Shown here: positions 10,009 through 18,344 of the stretch, piece after piece
How positions within the stretch are numbered: position 1 is the stretch's first letter
Layout: every line of letters starts with the position of its first letter
Assembly (NCBI RefSeq): GCF_000474945.1
Contig: NZ_KI440839.1
Coordinates: 191,911-234,686, forward strand
Origin: Solimonas soli DSM 21787
GTDB lineage: Bacteria; Pseudomonadota; Gammaproteobacteria; Nevskiales; Nevskiaceae
DNA length: 42,776 bases
Reading direction: 5' to 3'
Notes under the pieces: generated by a model
Databases searched by the model: none
Seen by the model: only the letters and a program-made list of their open reading frames with translations
What the model was told of the DNA's origin: nothing
Translations under genes and position numbers: made by a program

Positions 10009-12354
10009 TTACTTGCGCTTCATCGCCTCGAGCAGCGCCGCGCCGAGCGAGCCCTGCTGCGGCTTCGCTGGCTGCTGCGGCGGACGCTGGCCGCGCGCGT
10101 TGCGCCCATCGCCCTGCCCCTGCTTGAGGCCGCGCGGCGCGTCCCGGCGCGGGCCGGGCGCGCGCTGCGCGCTGCCGTCGTCCTTCTTCATCGACAGGGC
10201 GATGCGCTTGCGCGCCGCGTCGACGTCGACGACGCGCACCTTGACGACGTCGCCGGCCTTGACGACCTCGTGCGGATCCTTGACGAAGCGGTCGGCGAGC
10301 TGCGAGACGTGCACGAGGCCGTCCTGGTGGACGCCGATGTCGACGAAGGCGCCGAAGGCGGCGACGTTGGTCACCGTGCCCTCGAGCACCATGCCGGGCT
10401 TGAGATCCTTGATCTCGTGCACCTCGTCGCTGAAGGTCGCGGTCTTGAATTCCGGACGCGGATCGCGGCCCGGCTTGTCGAGCTCATTGATGATGTCGCG
10501 CACCGTCGGCAGGCCGAAGCGCTCGTCGGCGAACACGCGCGGATCGAGCGCCTTGAGCGCCTTGCTGTCGCCCATCAGCGATCGCACGTCGCGGCCGCAG
10601 GCGGCGACGATCCTCGAAGCGACCTCGTAAGCTTCCGGATGCACGGCCGACGCGTCGAGCGGCTCGGCGCCGTCGCGGATGCGCAGGAAGCCCGCGCACT
10701 GCTCGAAGGTCTTCGGGCCGAGGCGCGCCACTTCGAGCAATTCCTTGCGGGTCTTGAACGGGCCGATCTGGTTGCGATGCACGACGATCGCCTCGGCGAG
10801 CGAGCTGCCGAGGCCCGACACGCGCGCCAGCAGCGAGGCCGAGGCGGTGTTGAGATCGACGCCGACCGCATTCACCGCGTCCTCGACCACGGCATCGAGC
10901 GTCTTGGCGAGGCGGTGCTGGTCGACGTCGTGCTGGTACTGGCCGACGCCGATCGCCTTCGGCTCGATCTTCACCAGCTCGGCGAGCGGATCCTGCAGGC
11001 GGCGCGCGATCGACACCGCGCCGCGCAGCGAGACGTCGAGATCGGGAAATTCGGCCGCCGCCGCCGCCGAGGCGGAATACACCGACGCGCCGGCCTCGCT
11101 GACGACGAGCTTGGTCGGCTTCGGCGCCGACAGCGCGGCCAGCAGATCGGCGACCAGCTTGTCGGTCTCGCGCGAGGCGGTGCCGTTGCCGATCGCGATC
11201 AGCTCGACCTTGTGGCGGGCGATGAGCTTCGCCAGCTCGGCCTGCGCGCCGCGCACGTCGTTCTTCGGCTGGAAGGGATAGACGGTCGCGGTATCGACCA
11301 GCTTGCCGGTGCCATCGATGACGGCGACCTTGACGCCGGTGCGGATACCCGGATCGAGCCCCATCGTCGGCCGCGAACCGGCCGGCGCGGCGAGCAGCAG
11401 GTCCTTGAGATTGCGGCCGAACACGCGGATCGCCTCCTCTTCGGCGCGCTCGCGCATTTCCATCATCAGATCGAGCGACAGCGAGAACGCGAGCTTGACG
11501 CGCCAGGTCCAGCGCGCCACTTCGAGCAGCCAGGCGTCGGCGTCGCTGCCGTTGGCCGGAATCGCGCAGGCATCGGCGATCATCTGCTCGGCCGGCTTCA
11601 GCGCGCCGACATGATCGGCGTCGAGTTCGAGCTCGAGCATCAGCACTTCCTCGTTGCGTCCGCGCAGCATGGCCAGCGCGCGGTGGCTCGGCACGGTCGC
11701 CCAGCGTTCGCGGTGATCGAAGTAGTCGGAGAACTTGGCGCCGGCCTCCTGCTTGCCGTCGACGACCTGCGCGCGCAGCACCGCGTGCTCCTTCATGTAG
11801 GCGCGCAGGCGGCCGAGCAGCTCGGCGTTTTCCGCGAATCGCTCCATGAGGATGTCGCGCGCGCCTTCGAGCGCGGCTTTCACGTCGGGCACGCTCTCGC
11901 CGATGTAGGCGGACGCCGCGTCGTTCGGCACCAGCTTGCGATCGTCGAACAGCGCATCGGCGAGCGGGCCGAGGCCCTTCTCGCGCGCGATCTCGGCGCG
12001 CGTGCGGCGCTTCGGCTTGTACGGCAGATAGAGATCCTCGAGATCCGCCTTGGTGGTGACGGCGGCGATCTTGCTTTGCAGTTCCTCGCTCAGCTTGCCC
12101 TGCGCGCGGATCGAGTCGAGCACGGTCTGCCGGCGCGCCTCGAGTTCGCGCAGGTAGACCAGGCGCTCCTCGAGCAGGCGCAGCTGCGTGTCGTCGAGGC
12201 CGCCGGTCGCTTCCTTGCGGTAGCGCGCGATGAACGGCACGGTCGCGCCCTCGTCGAGCAGCTCGACGGCGGCGACGACCTGGCGCGGCTGCGCGGCGAT
12301 CTCGGCGGCGATCGTGCGGGCGATCTGGGTCTGAATCGATTCTTGAATGGACAT
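10009..12354 (-). CDS. tex: Tex-family RNA-binding transcription accessory protein
   Basis: Tex is a conserved nucleic-acid-binding protein that affects transcription and RNA stability. The 781-aa protein has the full family layout: helical N-terminal region ([20 protein letters not shown]), YqgF/RNase H-like domain ([16 protein letters not shown]), helix-hairpin-helix repeats ([38 protein letters not shown]) and one S1 domain ([19 protein letters not shown] to ISL-type end near 690-720). A basic, Gly/Pro/Gln-rich tail follows (about 730-781). ATG at 12354 is chosen because homology begins with MSIQESI; a longer open frame to 12432 has no support. It seems to be monocistronic. Confidence 0.95.
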   Translation of the reverse strand: MSIQESIQTQIARTIAAEIAAQPRQVVAAVELLDEGATVPFIARYRKEATGGLDDTQLRLLEERLVYLRELEARRQTVLDSIRAQGKLSEELQSKIAAVTTKADLEDLYLPYKPKRRTRAEIAREKGLGPLADALFDDRKLVPNDAASAYIGESVPDVKAALEGARDILMERFAENAELLGRLRAYMKEHAVLRAQVVDGKQEAGAKFSDYFDHRERWATVPSHRALAMLRGRNEEVLMLELELDADHVGALKPAEQMIADACAIPANGSDADAWLLEVARWTWRVKLAFSLSLDLMMEMRERAEEEAIRVFGRNLKDLLLAAPAGSRPTMGLDPGIRTGVKVAVIDGTGKLVDTATVYPFQPKNDVRGAQAELAKLIARHKVELIAIGNGTASRETDKLVADLLAALSAPKPTKLVVSEAGASVYSASAAAAAEFPDLDVSLRGAVSIARRLQDPLAELVKIEPKAIGVGQYQHDVDQHRLAKTLDAVVEDAVNAVGVDLNTASASLLARVSGLGSSLAEAIVVHRNQIGPFKTRKELLEVARLGPKTFEQCAGFLRIRDGAEPLDASAVHPEAYEVASRIVAACGRDVRSLMGDSKALKALDPRVFADERFGLPTVRDIINELDKPGRDPRPEFKTATFSDEVHEIKDLKPGMVLEGTVTNVAAFGAFVDIGVHQDGLVHVSQLADRFVKDPHEVVKAGDVVKVRVVDVDAARKRIALSMKKDDGSAQRAPGPRRDAPRGLKQGQGDGRNARGQRPPQQPAKPQQGSLGAALLEAMKRK

Positions 12355-12794
12355 GCAGCGGTGCCTGGAATGGGGAGCCGGCCGACGGCGCGCGTGCGCC
12401 CGACGGTGCGGATCTGCGAATGGAGACGCCACGCTGGCGCGGCGTGCGGGATGGCGATGCGATCGGGTGATGCGTTCGGAAGGGGCGCCGGGCCCGCGTT
12501 CCGCCGGATTTCCTCTACTTGTCGTCGTATGGCGGCCGGCGCACCACCGCGCGTCGGCCGCCGGATTCTACCCGCCGCCGTCGCGCGTGCTCAACGCCGG
12601 CCGCACGGCGGTCACACCGTCGCCACCGGCCGCATGCCGGCACACGCCGGGAACGTGCGGCACAGCCAGAATTCGCGGCCGGCGATCGGCAGCGGATTCA
12701 CGGCGTCCCTTCCATGGCATCTTGAAGCGCAAACCTGCCGCATCACGGAAACCCTGCCGCGCCGGCGACGCGCCGGAGTACCATCGCCGTCTGC
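12355..12794. other. Intergenic region between tex and the LON-domain gene
   Basis: About 440 bp lie between two divergent genes. Both upstream regions must be here, but I see no convincing -35/-10 pair, no RNA gene and no recognisable protein fragment in any frame. Base composition matches the neighbours. Confidence 0.5.
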
Positions 12795-13406
12795 ATGAGC
12801 GTGGGTGCCGCGATGGCCACGACCCTGGAAATCCCGATCTTCCCGCTTGGCACGGTGCTGTTTCCCGGCGGCCGGCTACCGCTGCGCATCTTCGAGCCGC
12901 GCTACGTCGACATGACCAAGGCCTGCCTGCGCGACGGGACGCCGTTCGGCGTCGCGCTGATCCGCGGCGGCTACGAGGTCGGCCGGCCGGCGATTCCGTA
13001 CGAGACCGGCTGCACCGCGCACATCGTCGAGTGGCAGGTACCGTCGCCCGGCCTGTTCTCGCTGGTCACGCAAGGGCAGACACGCTTTCGCCTGCGCGAG
13101 CGCCGCACGCAGGACGACGGCCTCATCATCGGTACCGTGGAACTCATCGAACCGCCTGATCCGACGCCGCTGCCGAGGGAACAGGCCTGGCTCGGCGAGC
13201 TGCTGCGCAAGCTGATCGCCGAACTCGGCGGCGAACATTTCCCGGCGCCGCAGCGCCTCGACGACGCGGCCTGGGTGGGCTACCGCTTCGCCGAGCTGCT
13301 GCCGATCACGCCGGAACGCCAGCAGCTGCTGCTCGAGCTCGACCAAGCGCAGGCCGTGCTCGCCGGCATCGAGCGCATGCTCGCGGACCTGCGCAGCGCG
13401 GACTGA
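12795..13406 (+). CDS. LON N-terminal (substrate-binding) domain protein
   Basis: The 203-aa protein is a stand-alone version of the substrate-binding domain of Lon protease, without the ATPase and peptidase parts. Conserved motifs are IPIFPLGTVLFPGGRLPLRI and FEPRYVDM near the start, followed by GVALIRGG and a helical C-terminal half (WVGYRFAELLPITPERQQ). Such proteins are common in Proteobacteria and their role is not settled. The start could be ATG 12795 or ATG 12813; neither has a good ribosome site, and homology begins after the second. It converges on the rhomboid gene with only 3 bp between the stops. Confidence 0.85.
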   Translation: MSVGAAMATTLEIPIFPLGTVLFPGGRLPLRIFEPRYVDMTKACLRDGTPFGVALIRGGYEVGRPAIPYETGCTAHIVEWQVPSPGLFSLVTQGQTRFRLRERRTQDDGLIIGTVELIEPPDPTPLPREQAWLGELLRKLIAELGGEHFPAPQRLDDAAWVGYRFAELLPITPERQQLLLELDQAQAVLAGIERMLADLRSAD

Positions 13407-13409
13407 AGC

Positions 13410-13991
13410 TCAGCGCCGCGACGGCCGCACTCTCCACAGCTTCATCAGCGCAAAGCCGCCGACCAGGCCGCCGAGGTGCGCGAAGTGCGCGACGCCGGAC
13501 ATCGAGCCGGTGACGCCGGAATACAGCTCGAAGGCCGCGTAGAGCACGACGAACAGCGGCGCCGGCAGCGGAATCGGCGGGAACAGCAGCACGATGACGC
13601 GACGCGGAAACAGCATGGCGAACGCCACCATCACGCCGAACAGGGCGCCGGACGCGCCCACCGTCGGCTGCGGCGCGCTGAACCAGGTGGCGACGAACAG
13701 CTGCGCCGCGGCCGCCGTGACGATGCTCAAGCCGTACAGCAGCGCGAAGCGCAGTGAACCGAGCGCGCGCTCGACGTCGCGTCCGAACACGAACAGACCG
13801 AGCATATTGGCGCCCAGGTGCATCAGGCTGCCGTGCAGGAAAGCGCTGCTGAGAATCTGCCAGGGCGCGAAGCCGGCGCCGAGCGGCCACAGCGCGTAGC
13901 GCTCGATGATGGGGTCGCCGATCGCGAGCTCGAGCGCGAAGATCGCCATGTTGGCGATCAGGAAGAGATAGGTCAGCGGCGAGCGGTTCAT
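13410..13991 (-). CDS. Rhomboid family intramembrane serine protease
   Basis: The 193-aa membrane protein has about six hydrophobic segments. Catalytic Ser114 lies in VGASGALFG and the catalytic His is probably His172 (AHFAHLGGLVGG). The oxyanion-type residues HGSLMHLGANM (53-63) are also present. Such rhomboids cleave membrane segments of substrate proteins within the bilayer. ATG at 13991 (MNRSPLTYLFLIANM) is chosen because the first membrane segment starts there; the frame is open to 14045 without homology. Substrate is unknown. The gene stands between a convergent LON-domain gene and an upstream SDR relic, which may have been fused to its promoter region. Confidence 0.92.
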   Translation of the reverse strand: MNRSPLTYLFLIANMAIFALELAIGDPIIERYALWPLGAGFAPWQILSSAFLHGSLMHLGANMLGLFVFGRDVERALGSLRFALLYGLSIVTAAAAQLFVATWFSAPQPTVGASGALFGVMVAFAMLFPRRVIVLLFPPIPLPAPLFVVLYAAFELYSGVTGSMSGVAHFAHLGGLVGGFALMKLWRVRPSRR

Positions 13992-14049
13992 CGGCGGCGG
14001 ATCGGGGCGAGGTCCGCCGATTGTACGGGCAGCGCCGGCGCCCATCGGC

Positions 14050-14290
14050 GCGACGCGGAGCCTTCGGTGTCCCGGAAACCCCGGGGCATGTCGGTGCGCA
14101 CTACGCCCGGCGCGACGAGATTGCGCGACTGCCGCGCGCGCCGTGGTCCGCCGCGATCGACTGCGCGGGACCGATGAGTCCGGCCTTCACCGCGCCGCAG
14201 CGGGCGCCGCCCATGCCGGCGCGCCGGCCCGGACCGAGCCGATGTTGATGATCGGCGAACCCGGCTGCATCACACGCAGCGCCGCCCCGG
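14050..14290 (-). pseudogene. Short-chain dehydrogenase relic 1
   Basis: Read across frames on the minus strand, this is the second half of an SDR: VMQPGSPIINIGSVRAG, then GGARCGAVKAGLIGPAQSIA with AADHGARG, then NLVAPGVVRTDMPRGF. At least two frameshifts separate these pieces. The catalytic YxxxK motif reads CGAVK, a Tyr-to-Cys change (TGC for TAC). The Rossmann N terminus is not found upstream. It is a decayed gene fragment lying just 5' of the rhomboid gene. Confidence 0.7.
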
Positions 14291-14387
14291 CAGAAACAGA
14301 AAACCAGCTCGATCGGCGGCCTCGCGTGCGAGGTGCGGCCGTTTCAGCGTCGTTCCGCGGCGCCGCGATGCGCGGCAGCCGCAAAGC

Positions 14388-14957
14388 TCAGGCAGCGCGC
14401 GCCGCGGCGAGCGTGCGCGGCTTCTTGGAAACGGCGCCGCTCGACAGGACCGGGAAGCTGACGGTGTCGCCGACGAGCATCGGCGGGTTGGCGTCGATCA
14501 GCTGATCCTTCATGGCCTGCAGCCGTTCGCACACCTTCTTCTGATCGAGCCCGGCACGGGCGACTTTCGGGAAGAACTCGTTCTCCTCTTCCTTGACGTG
14601 ATGCTGCACGTATTCCTTGAGCACGGTGACACGCGCCTCGAACAGGTCGTCGCCGGCCTTCATGCCGTCGAGATCCGCCATCAGCTGCTTGAGGCTGGCG
14701 TGCTCGACGACGGCCTCGTCGACCTGATCCTGATCGCCCTTGCCCAGCACGCGGCGCGACTCGGGATAGAAAATCTGCTCTTCGATTTCGGCATGAACGG
14801 TCAGCGCGTGGCAGATCGCGCTGGCCAGGGCGACCTTCTCTCGATCGTCCGTGGTGTTCTCGAACTGCTTGAACAGCGCTTCGACTTCGCGATGATCGGC
14901 CTTCAACAGCTCGATCGCTTGTGGCGCGTCGCCGAGGGACAGGCTTCCGATCTGCAT
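14388..14957 (-). CDS. Hemerythrin HHE cation-binding domain protein
   Basis: The 189-aa protein has an HHE-type four-helix bundle at about 15-135. Likely metal ligands are His22 (ADHREVEALF), His50/His55 with Glu59 (HALTVHAEIEEQIFYPE), His86 (VEHASLKQ) and His119/His120 with Glu124 (YVQHHVKEEENEFFP). The last 55 residues are a basic tail without clear homology (AVSKKPRTLAAARAA). ATG at 14957 has GAGGAA 6 nt upstream; the open frame continues 5' to 15281 only because it runs through an SDR relic. Members bind iron and are tied to oxygen, NO or oxidative stress handling; which one applies is unknown. It is unlike the bacteriohemerythrin at 9260 in sequence. Confidence 0.88.
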   Translation of the reverse strand: MQIGSLSLGDAPQAIELLKADHREVEALFKQFENTTDDREKVALASAICHALTVHAEIEEQIFYPESRRVLGKGDQDQVDEAVVEHASLKQLMADLDGMKAGDDLFEARVTVLKEYVQHHVKEEENEFFPKVARAGLDQKKVCERLQAMKDQLIDANPPMLVGDTVSFPVLSSGAVSKKPRTLAAARAA

Positions 14958-15049
14958 GGTGGCTTCCTCGTTCGATGGACTGAGACGCCACGATAGAAAG
15001 CCCTGAATGAACCACGCCAGAATGGCGTTTTGCGATTGCGCCCTGCAAA

Positions 15050-15233
15050 ACGCCGTGCTCGCCGAGATCGCAGCCCTGTCGGCGGCGAGCTTGTCGATGC
15101 CGGCCTTGTGCGCGCCGCAGGCCGGTCCGTAGACATCGTGGACGGCGCCGGAAGCCGAGGTGAAGACGATCAGCCCGCGAGCGATGCCGCGACCGGCGCC
15201 CGTCGTCACCGCAACCTCCCGGTGCTCCGCCAT
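15050..15233 (-). pseudogene. Short-chain dehydrogenase relic 2
   Basis: The frame starts like an SDR (MAEHREVAVTTGAGRGIARG, the nucleotide-binding TGxxxGxG region) and then jumps to the active-site segment (LIVFTSASGAVHDVYGPACG, AHKAGIDKLAADRAA). About 110 residues are missing between the two. The catalytic Tyr of YxxxK is Cys here (CGAHK, TGC for TAC), as in relic 1, but the sequence belongs to a different SDR. After the active site the homology stops. It ends about 90 bp before the HHE gene and is read in the same frame as that gene. Confidence 0.75.
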
Positions 15234-15339
15234 CCTCGCCTCCGCCGCGCCTGATCGCGCCGCTGAACATGTGTTCGGCATTTATAGCGTCGGCGATTTC
15301 ACGCGGTCAGTCGACGCGCGTGCAATCAACGTTGATGGA

Positions 15340-15647
15340 TGGTGCCCAGGGACGGACTCGAACCGTCATGCTCTTGCGAGCGGCAGATTTTCGTACCACT
15401 TCGGCTTTCGCCGCCGACGAACGTTCGTGGTCTGGAGCACGCCTTCACCGTGGCCCAACAGGGCTGTAGGTGCCCGCCGTCTGCTCTCTACACCTTCCCG
15501 ACGCGGTTCGCGCGGGCTTGGCTCGGCATTAGCACGGGTAATCCCAGAGCCTTCACCGAGTTTGACGGGCTTCACCTGCAGGGTTTCCCCCGCAGGGCTC
15601 ATTGGTTGGTTTGAGTCTGCTGTGTCTACCGATTCCACCACCCGGGC
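15340..15647 (-). tRNA. tRNA-Leu(CAA) interrupted by a group I intron
   Basis: The two exons are 15613-15647 (35 nt) and 15340-15391 (52 nt, encoded CCA included). They join to an 87-nt class II tRNA. The acceptor stem is GCCCGGG against CCTGGGC, the anticodon stem GCAGA against TCTGC with loop CTCAAAA, the long variable arm GCTC-GCAA-GAGC and the T arm GACGG-TTCGAGT-CCGTC. The anticodon CAA reads UUG. The intron follows C34. Without its removal the tRNA cannot fold, so splicing is needed for use. No T-run terminator follows it; a short palindrome at 15325-15336 lacks one. Confidence 0.92.
15392..15612 (-). ncRNA. Self-splicing group I intron (IC3-like) in tRNA-Leu(CAA)
   Basis: The 221-nt intron resembles the Azoarcus tRNA-Ile intron along most of its length. 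P1 is 5'-exon CUC with guide GAG (in AATGAGCCC), giving C34-G instead of U.G. P2 (CCTGC/GCAGG) ends in a GAAA loop. P4 pairs CTCGGT with GCCGAG in the conserved GCCGAGCCAAGCC. The core continues with GAAGGTGTAGAGAGCAGACGG. P7 is GAGCA/TGCTC. P9 (CGGC-GAAA-GCCG) carries a second GAAA loop, and the intron ends in G. There is no homing endonuclease. It sits at the same position as the cyanobacterial tRNA-Leu(UAA) intron. Activity is inferred from the intact core. Confidence 0.9.
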
Positions 15648-15914
15648 AGGGCGTCGTGCGATTTTCGCATTTACGTGCCGGCGCTGTATAGCGGCCCCGC
15701 ATCCGCGCCAGGCTTTCCCGGCGCGCAAATAGGCGAGCCCCGGCAGGGACCGGGGCTCGGGGGAACCGCCGCGTCTTCAGGGGTGACTTGGCGGAATCGA
15801 GCCGATTTCAGGGGGACCGGCTCGAAACTCATGGTACGCAGGGCCGCCCCCATGCGCCGTCACGCAGTCGGCAAACTTTGTTTCAAAACGTAAATGCGCG
15901 CCGGCCCGAAACGG
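15648..15914. other. Intergenic region upstream of the split tRNA-Leu
   Basis: It must hold the promoter of the tRNA on the minus strand. A TATACA-like -10 (near 15695-15700) is visible, but no good -35 at the right distance. No gene is seen. Confidence 0.35.
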
Positions 15915-15939
15915 AAAAGGCGGCCAGCGGCCGCCTTTT
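15915..15939 (-). terminator. Rho-independent terminator of the outer-membrane protein gene
   Basis: A perfect 11-bp stem (AAAAGGCGGCC against GGCCGCCTTTT) with a 3-nt loop lies 23 bp after the stop of the minus-strand gene at 15963. A/T runs on both sides could let it work in both directions. Confidence 0.9.
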
Positions 15940-15962
15940 CGTGCTGCTTCCACAGCGCCATT

Positions 15963-16799
15963 TCAGAGCTTGAAGTCCAGGCGCACGCCGGCGTGGTAGC
16001 TGTAGGTGCGCGCTTCGCGCTCGGCGTAATAGACCACGCCGCCGCCGCCGATGCGCACGTCGGGGAACCGGCTTTCCGGGTTGACGTACACCGGGAACTC
16101 GACATTGAGGCCGAAGCTGAGCGAGTCGAACTTCACGCTGCCATTATTGTTCTCGAGGCGCAGATGCGAGTAGCCGATCGGCGCCGACACTTCGAGGAAG
16201 CGGAACAGATTGCCCGTCGGCACCACATAGAGACCATACATCTGGTTGGTCTCGACCTTGTCCGAAGCATTGCCGTCCTCGTTCTTCACGCCGAACTGCG
16301 CTTCGATGCCGATCGACGGAAACAGGCGCGTGCCGACGCGCAGGCGGTAGAAGTCCGAGTCGAACTCGTCGCCGCCCAGTGCCTGCTTGAGGCTGTCCTT
16401 CGACAGCGAGGTGCTCAGGAAGGCGTAGTCGACGCCGCCGTAGACGTAGAAGGGCTCGCGCGACGCGGAACCGCTGCGGCTCTCGTCGCTCGCTGCGGTG
16501 TCGCTGCTGCCGGCATCGGCGCTGCCGTCGGCCGGCGCGGTCTCGCCGCCCGCTGCCTCGGTCCCGGTGCTGTCGGGGCCCGCGGCACTGCTGTCCGCGG
16601 CCTGGTCGGTACCGCTGTCGGCCGGCGTGGCGGCATCCGCGGTGTCGTTCTGGGTCGATTCGCCGCTCGCCGCATCGGGCGTCGTCGTGGACTCGGTGGC
16701 GGCCGGATCGGTGGCGGCATCCTGGGCCTGCGCCGGGACAGCGAAACCGGCGGCCAGCAGCAACAGACCGAGAGGCGCGTAGGCGCTATGCATTTTCAT
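15963..16799 (-). CDS. Outer-membrane beta-barrel protein with acidic Ser/Thr/Ala-rich linker
   Basis: The 278-aa protein has a signal peptide (about 1-25, ending AQAQ). A low-complexity segment of about 85 residues rich in D, E, S, T, A and G follows (about 26-112), with no Lys and a single Arg near its end. Then comes a small barrel of about eight strands (FYVYGGVDYAFL, FYRLRVGTRLFPSIGIEAQF, MYGLYVVPTGNLFRFLEV, YSYHAGVRLDFKL). The barrel resembles the OmpA-like porin fold (OMP_b-brl). The acidic linker may bind cations or be exposed at the surface. Function is unknown. ATG at 16799 is taken; ATG at 16793 is equally possible. It is a single-gene unit with its own terminator. Confidence 0.8.
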   Translation of the reverse strand: MKMHSAYAPLGLLLLAAGFAVPAQAQDAATDPAATESTTTPDAASGESTQNDTADAATPADSGTDQAADSSAAGPDSTGTEAAGGETAPADGSADAGSSDTAASDESRSGSASREPFYVYGGVDYAFLSTSLSKDSLKQALGGDEFDSDFYRLRVGTRLFPSIGIEAQFGVKNEDGNASDKVETNQMYGLYVVPTGNLFRFLEVSAPIGYSHLRLENNNGSVKFDSLSFGLNVEFPVYVNPESRFPDVRIGGGGVVYYAEREARTYSYHAGVRLDFKL

Positions 16800-17027
16800 G
16801 CTCCCCTTCTCCCTAGATTAATTGTCATGGGCCCATCATGGGCCGTTCATTCGATTGCGCCCGAAATGTTCCCCGATTTCCCCCCTCAAATCTAGTAAGC
16901 GGCGCCCACCGCCCCGGGCGCTGCGGTCACTGTCGCTACCGGCGATTTATGCTCGCCGCGAGCGCCGCACACCGCACGAAGCGGCGCTCAGGCTCTATAG
17001 TGCCGGCTCGCTCGTCGCCTACCACCC

Positions 17028-17627
17028 ATGTACGCCGATACCCGCTTCTGCAACGCCTGCGGCCACGCCGTCGAGTTCCGTGTGCCGGACGGCGATCACC
17101 TGCCGCGCCACGTGTGTCCCAGTTGCGGGCACGTCCAGTACCTGAATCCGAAGCTCATCGTCGGCGTCATTCCGGAAGCCGCCGACGGCCGCGTGCTGAT
17201 GTGCAAGCGCAACATCGAACCGCGCCTCGGCCTGTGGACCTTCCCCGCCGGCTTCATGGAACTTGGCGAGACCAGCGCGCAAGGCGCGGCGCGCGAGGCG
17301 CTCGAAGAGGCGCAGGCCGATGTCGAGGTCGACGCGCTGCTGATGGTGATCAACGTGCCTTACGTCAGCCAGGTCTACATGATCCATCGCGGTCGCCTGC
17401 GCAAGGAGCACTACGGTCCGACGTTCGAAAGCTCCGAGGTGCGGCTCATGCAGGAGAGCGAGGTCCCCTGGGACGACATCGCCTTCCCGACCATCCGCCA
17501 CAGCCTCAAGCAGTTCTTCGCCGACCGCCGCGCCGGCCACTACGCCACGCACAGCCTCGACCTCGCGCACCGCCCGCCACCGCCGGAACGCGCCGAGACC
17601 GGACGCGATCAAGCCGATCCCGCCTGA
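17028..17627 (+). CDS. NUDIX hydrolase with N-terminal zinc ribbon
   Basis: The 199-aa protein starts with a zinc ribbon (Cys8, Cys11, Cys30, Cys33 in FCNACG and VCPSCGH). A NUDIX domain follows with the box GFMELGETSAQGAAREALEE (about 80-100). Family members cleave nucleoside diphosphates linked to other groups, and the catalytic Glu residues of REALEE are in place. The usual Gly after the box is Gln (EEAQADV), a variation I recall from relatives in this zinc-ribbon group. The substrate cannot be told; ADP-ribose, NADH or FAD are the usual candidates. It is followed by fdxA after about 100 bp on the same strand. Confidence 0.88.
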   Translation: MYADTRFCNACGHAVEFRVPDGDHLPRHVCPSCGHVQYLNPKLIVGVIPEAADGRVLMCKRNIEPRLGLWTFPAGFMELGETSAQGAAREALEEAQADVEVDALLMVINVPYVSQVYMIHRGRLRKEHYGPTFESSEVRLMQESEVPWDDIAFPTIRHSLKQFFADRRAGHYATHSLDLAHRPPPPERAETGRDQADPA

Positions 17628-17724
17628 GGCACAGGCCTCCTCCGTTCTGCCGATCGTCACCGCGACGCAATGGTTTAAACTACGCGCCCCGTAGAACCAG
17701 ACCGCATCAAGCTGCGAGCGCCTC

Positions 17725-18048
17725 ATGACCTTTGTCGTTACCGAGAACTGCATCAAGTGCAAGTACACCGACTGCGTGGAAGTCTGCCCGGTCGATTGCT
17801 TCCATGAGGGCCCGAACTTTCTCGTGATCGATCCGGAAGAATGCATCGACTGCACGCTGTGCGAGCCGGAATGCCCGGCCAATGCGATCTTCGCCGAGGA
17901 CGATCTGCCGGCCGAACAGGCCGACTTCAAGGCGCTGAACGCCGAGCTGGCCAAGCAATGGCCGGTGATCACCGAAAAGAAGGACATGGCAGCCGACGCC
18001 AAGGAATGGGACGGCAAGCCGGGCAAGCGCGAGATGCTCGAACGCTGA
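17725..18048 (+). CDS. fdxA: 7Fe-8S ferredoxin FdxA
   Basis: The 107-aa ferredoxin carries one 3Fe-4S and one 4Fe-4S cluster and shuttles electrons in the cytoplasm. Cys9, Cys17, Cys21 and Cys50 with Cys12/25/40/43/46 give the two motifs ([17 protein letters not shown] and [12 protein letters not shown]). The C-terminal extension (about 55-107) is typical of FdxA. No partner gene is adjacent. The 5' region shows no strong ribosome site. A hairpin terminator follows the stop. Confidence 0.95.
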   Translation: MTFVVTENCIKCKYTDCVEVCPVDCFHEGPNFLVIDPEECIDCTLCEPECPANAIFAEDDLPAEQADFKALNAELAKQWPVITEKKDMAADAKEWDGKPGKREMLER

Positions 18049-18071
18049 AGTCGCCGCCACGGAACAAGTGC

Positions 18072-18105
18072 AGGCGCGGAAAGAGCTCCTTCCCGCGCCT
18101 TTCTT
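18072..18105 (+). terminator. Rho-independent terminator of fdxA
   Basis: The 8-bp stem AGGCGCGG (18072-18079) pairs with CCGCGCCT (18093-18100). The sequence then runs TTCTT. It starts 23 bp after the fdxA stop. Confidence 0.75.
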
Positions 18106-18223
18106 ATTCCCGCCGAGGATTTCTTCCGCGCGCGCCCGCGCCGCCGCGGATGCCCTCGGCCCGCCATGGCATTGAGACGGAGCGCACTTCTTCGCGGATG
18201 CAGTGACGCGCCGCGCAGAAAAC

Positions 18224-18253
18224 AAAAAAGCCGCTGACGGATCAGCGGCTTTT
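18224..18253 (-). terminator. Rho-independent terminator of tRNA-Pro
   Basis: The arms AAAAAAGCCGCTGA and TCAGCGGCTTTT flank CGGA. On the minus strand the T-run follows the stem just 6 bp after the tRNA 3' end. It can also work on the plus strand. Confidence 0.9.
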
Positions 18254-18258
18254 CATGC

Positions 18259-18335
18259 TGGTCGGGGCGACAGGATTCGAACCTGCGACCTCTTGCTCCC
18301 GAAGCAAGCGCTCTACCAAGCTGAGCTACGCCCCG
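18259..18335 (-). tRNA. tRNA-Pro(CGG)
   Basis: The 77-nt cloverleaf has acceptor CGGGGCG/CGCCCCG, D arm GCTCAGCTTGGTAGAGC, anticodon stem CTTGC/GCAAG with loop TTCGGGA and T arm GCAGG-TTCGAAT-CCTGT, plus an encoded CCA. Anticodon CGG reads CCG. It lies 9 bp after the ispB stop on the same strand and may be cotranscribed with it. Confidence 0.95.
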
Positions 18336-18344
18336 TCTGGGAAA

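Noticed and set aside
15325-15336. Palindrome ATCAACGTTGAT as a terminator of tRNA-Leu
   Set aside because: The stem is short and AT-rich and no T-run follows on the minus strand.
15366-15728. Open frame of 120 codons over the split tRNA
   Set aside because: It lies on the tRNA exons and the intron RNA core; the RNA explains the conservation.
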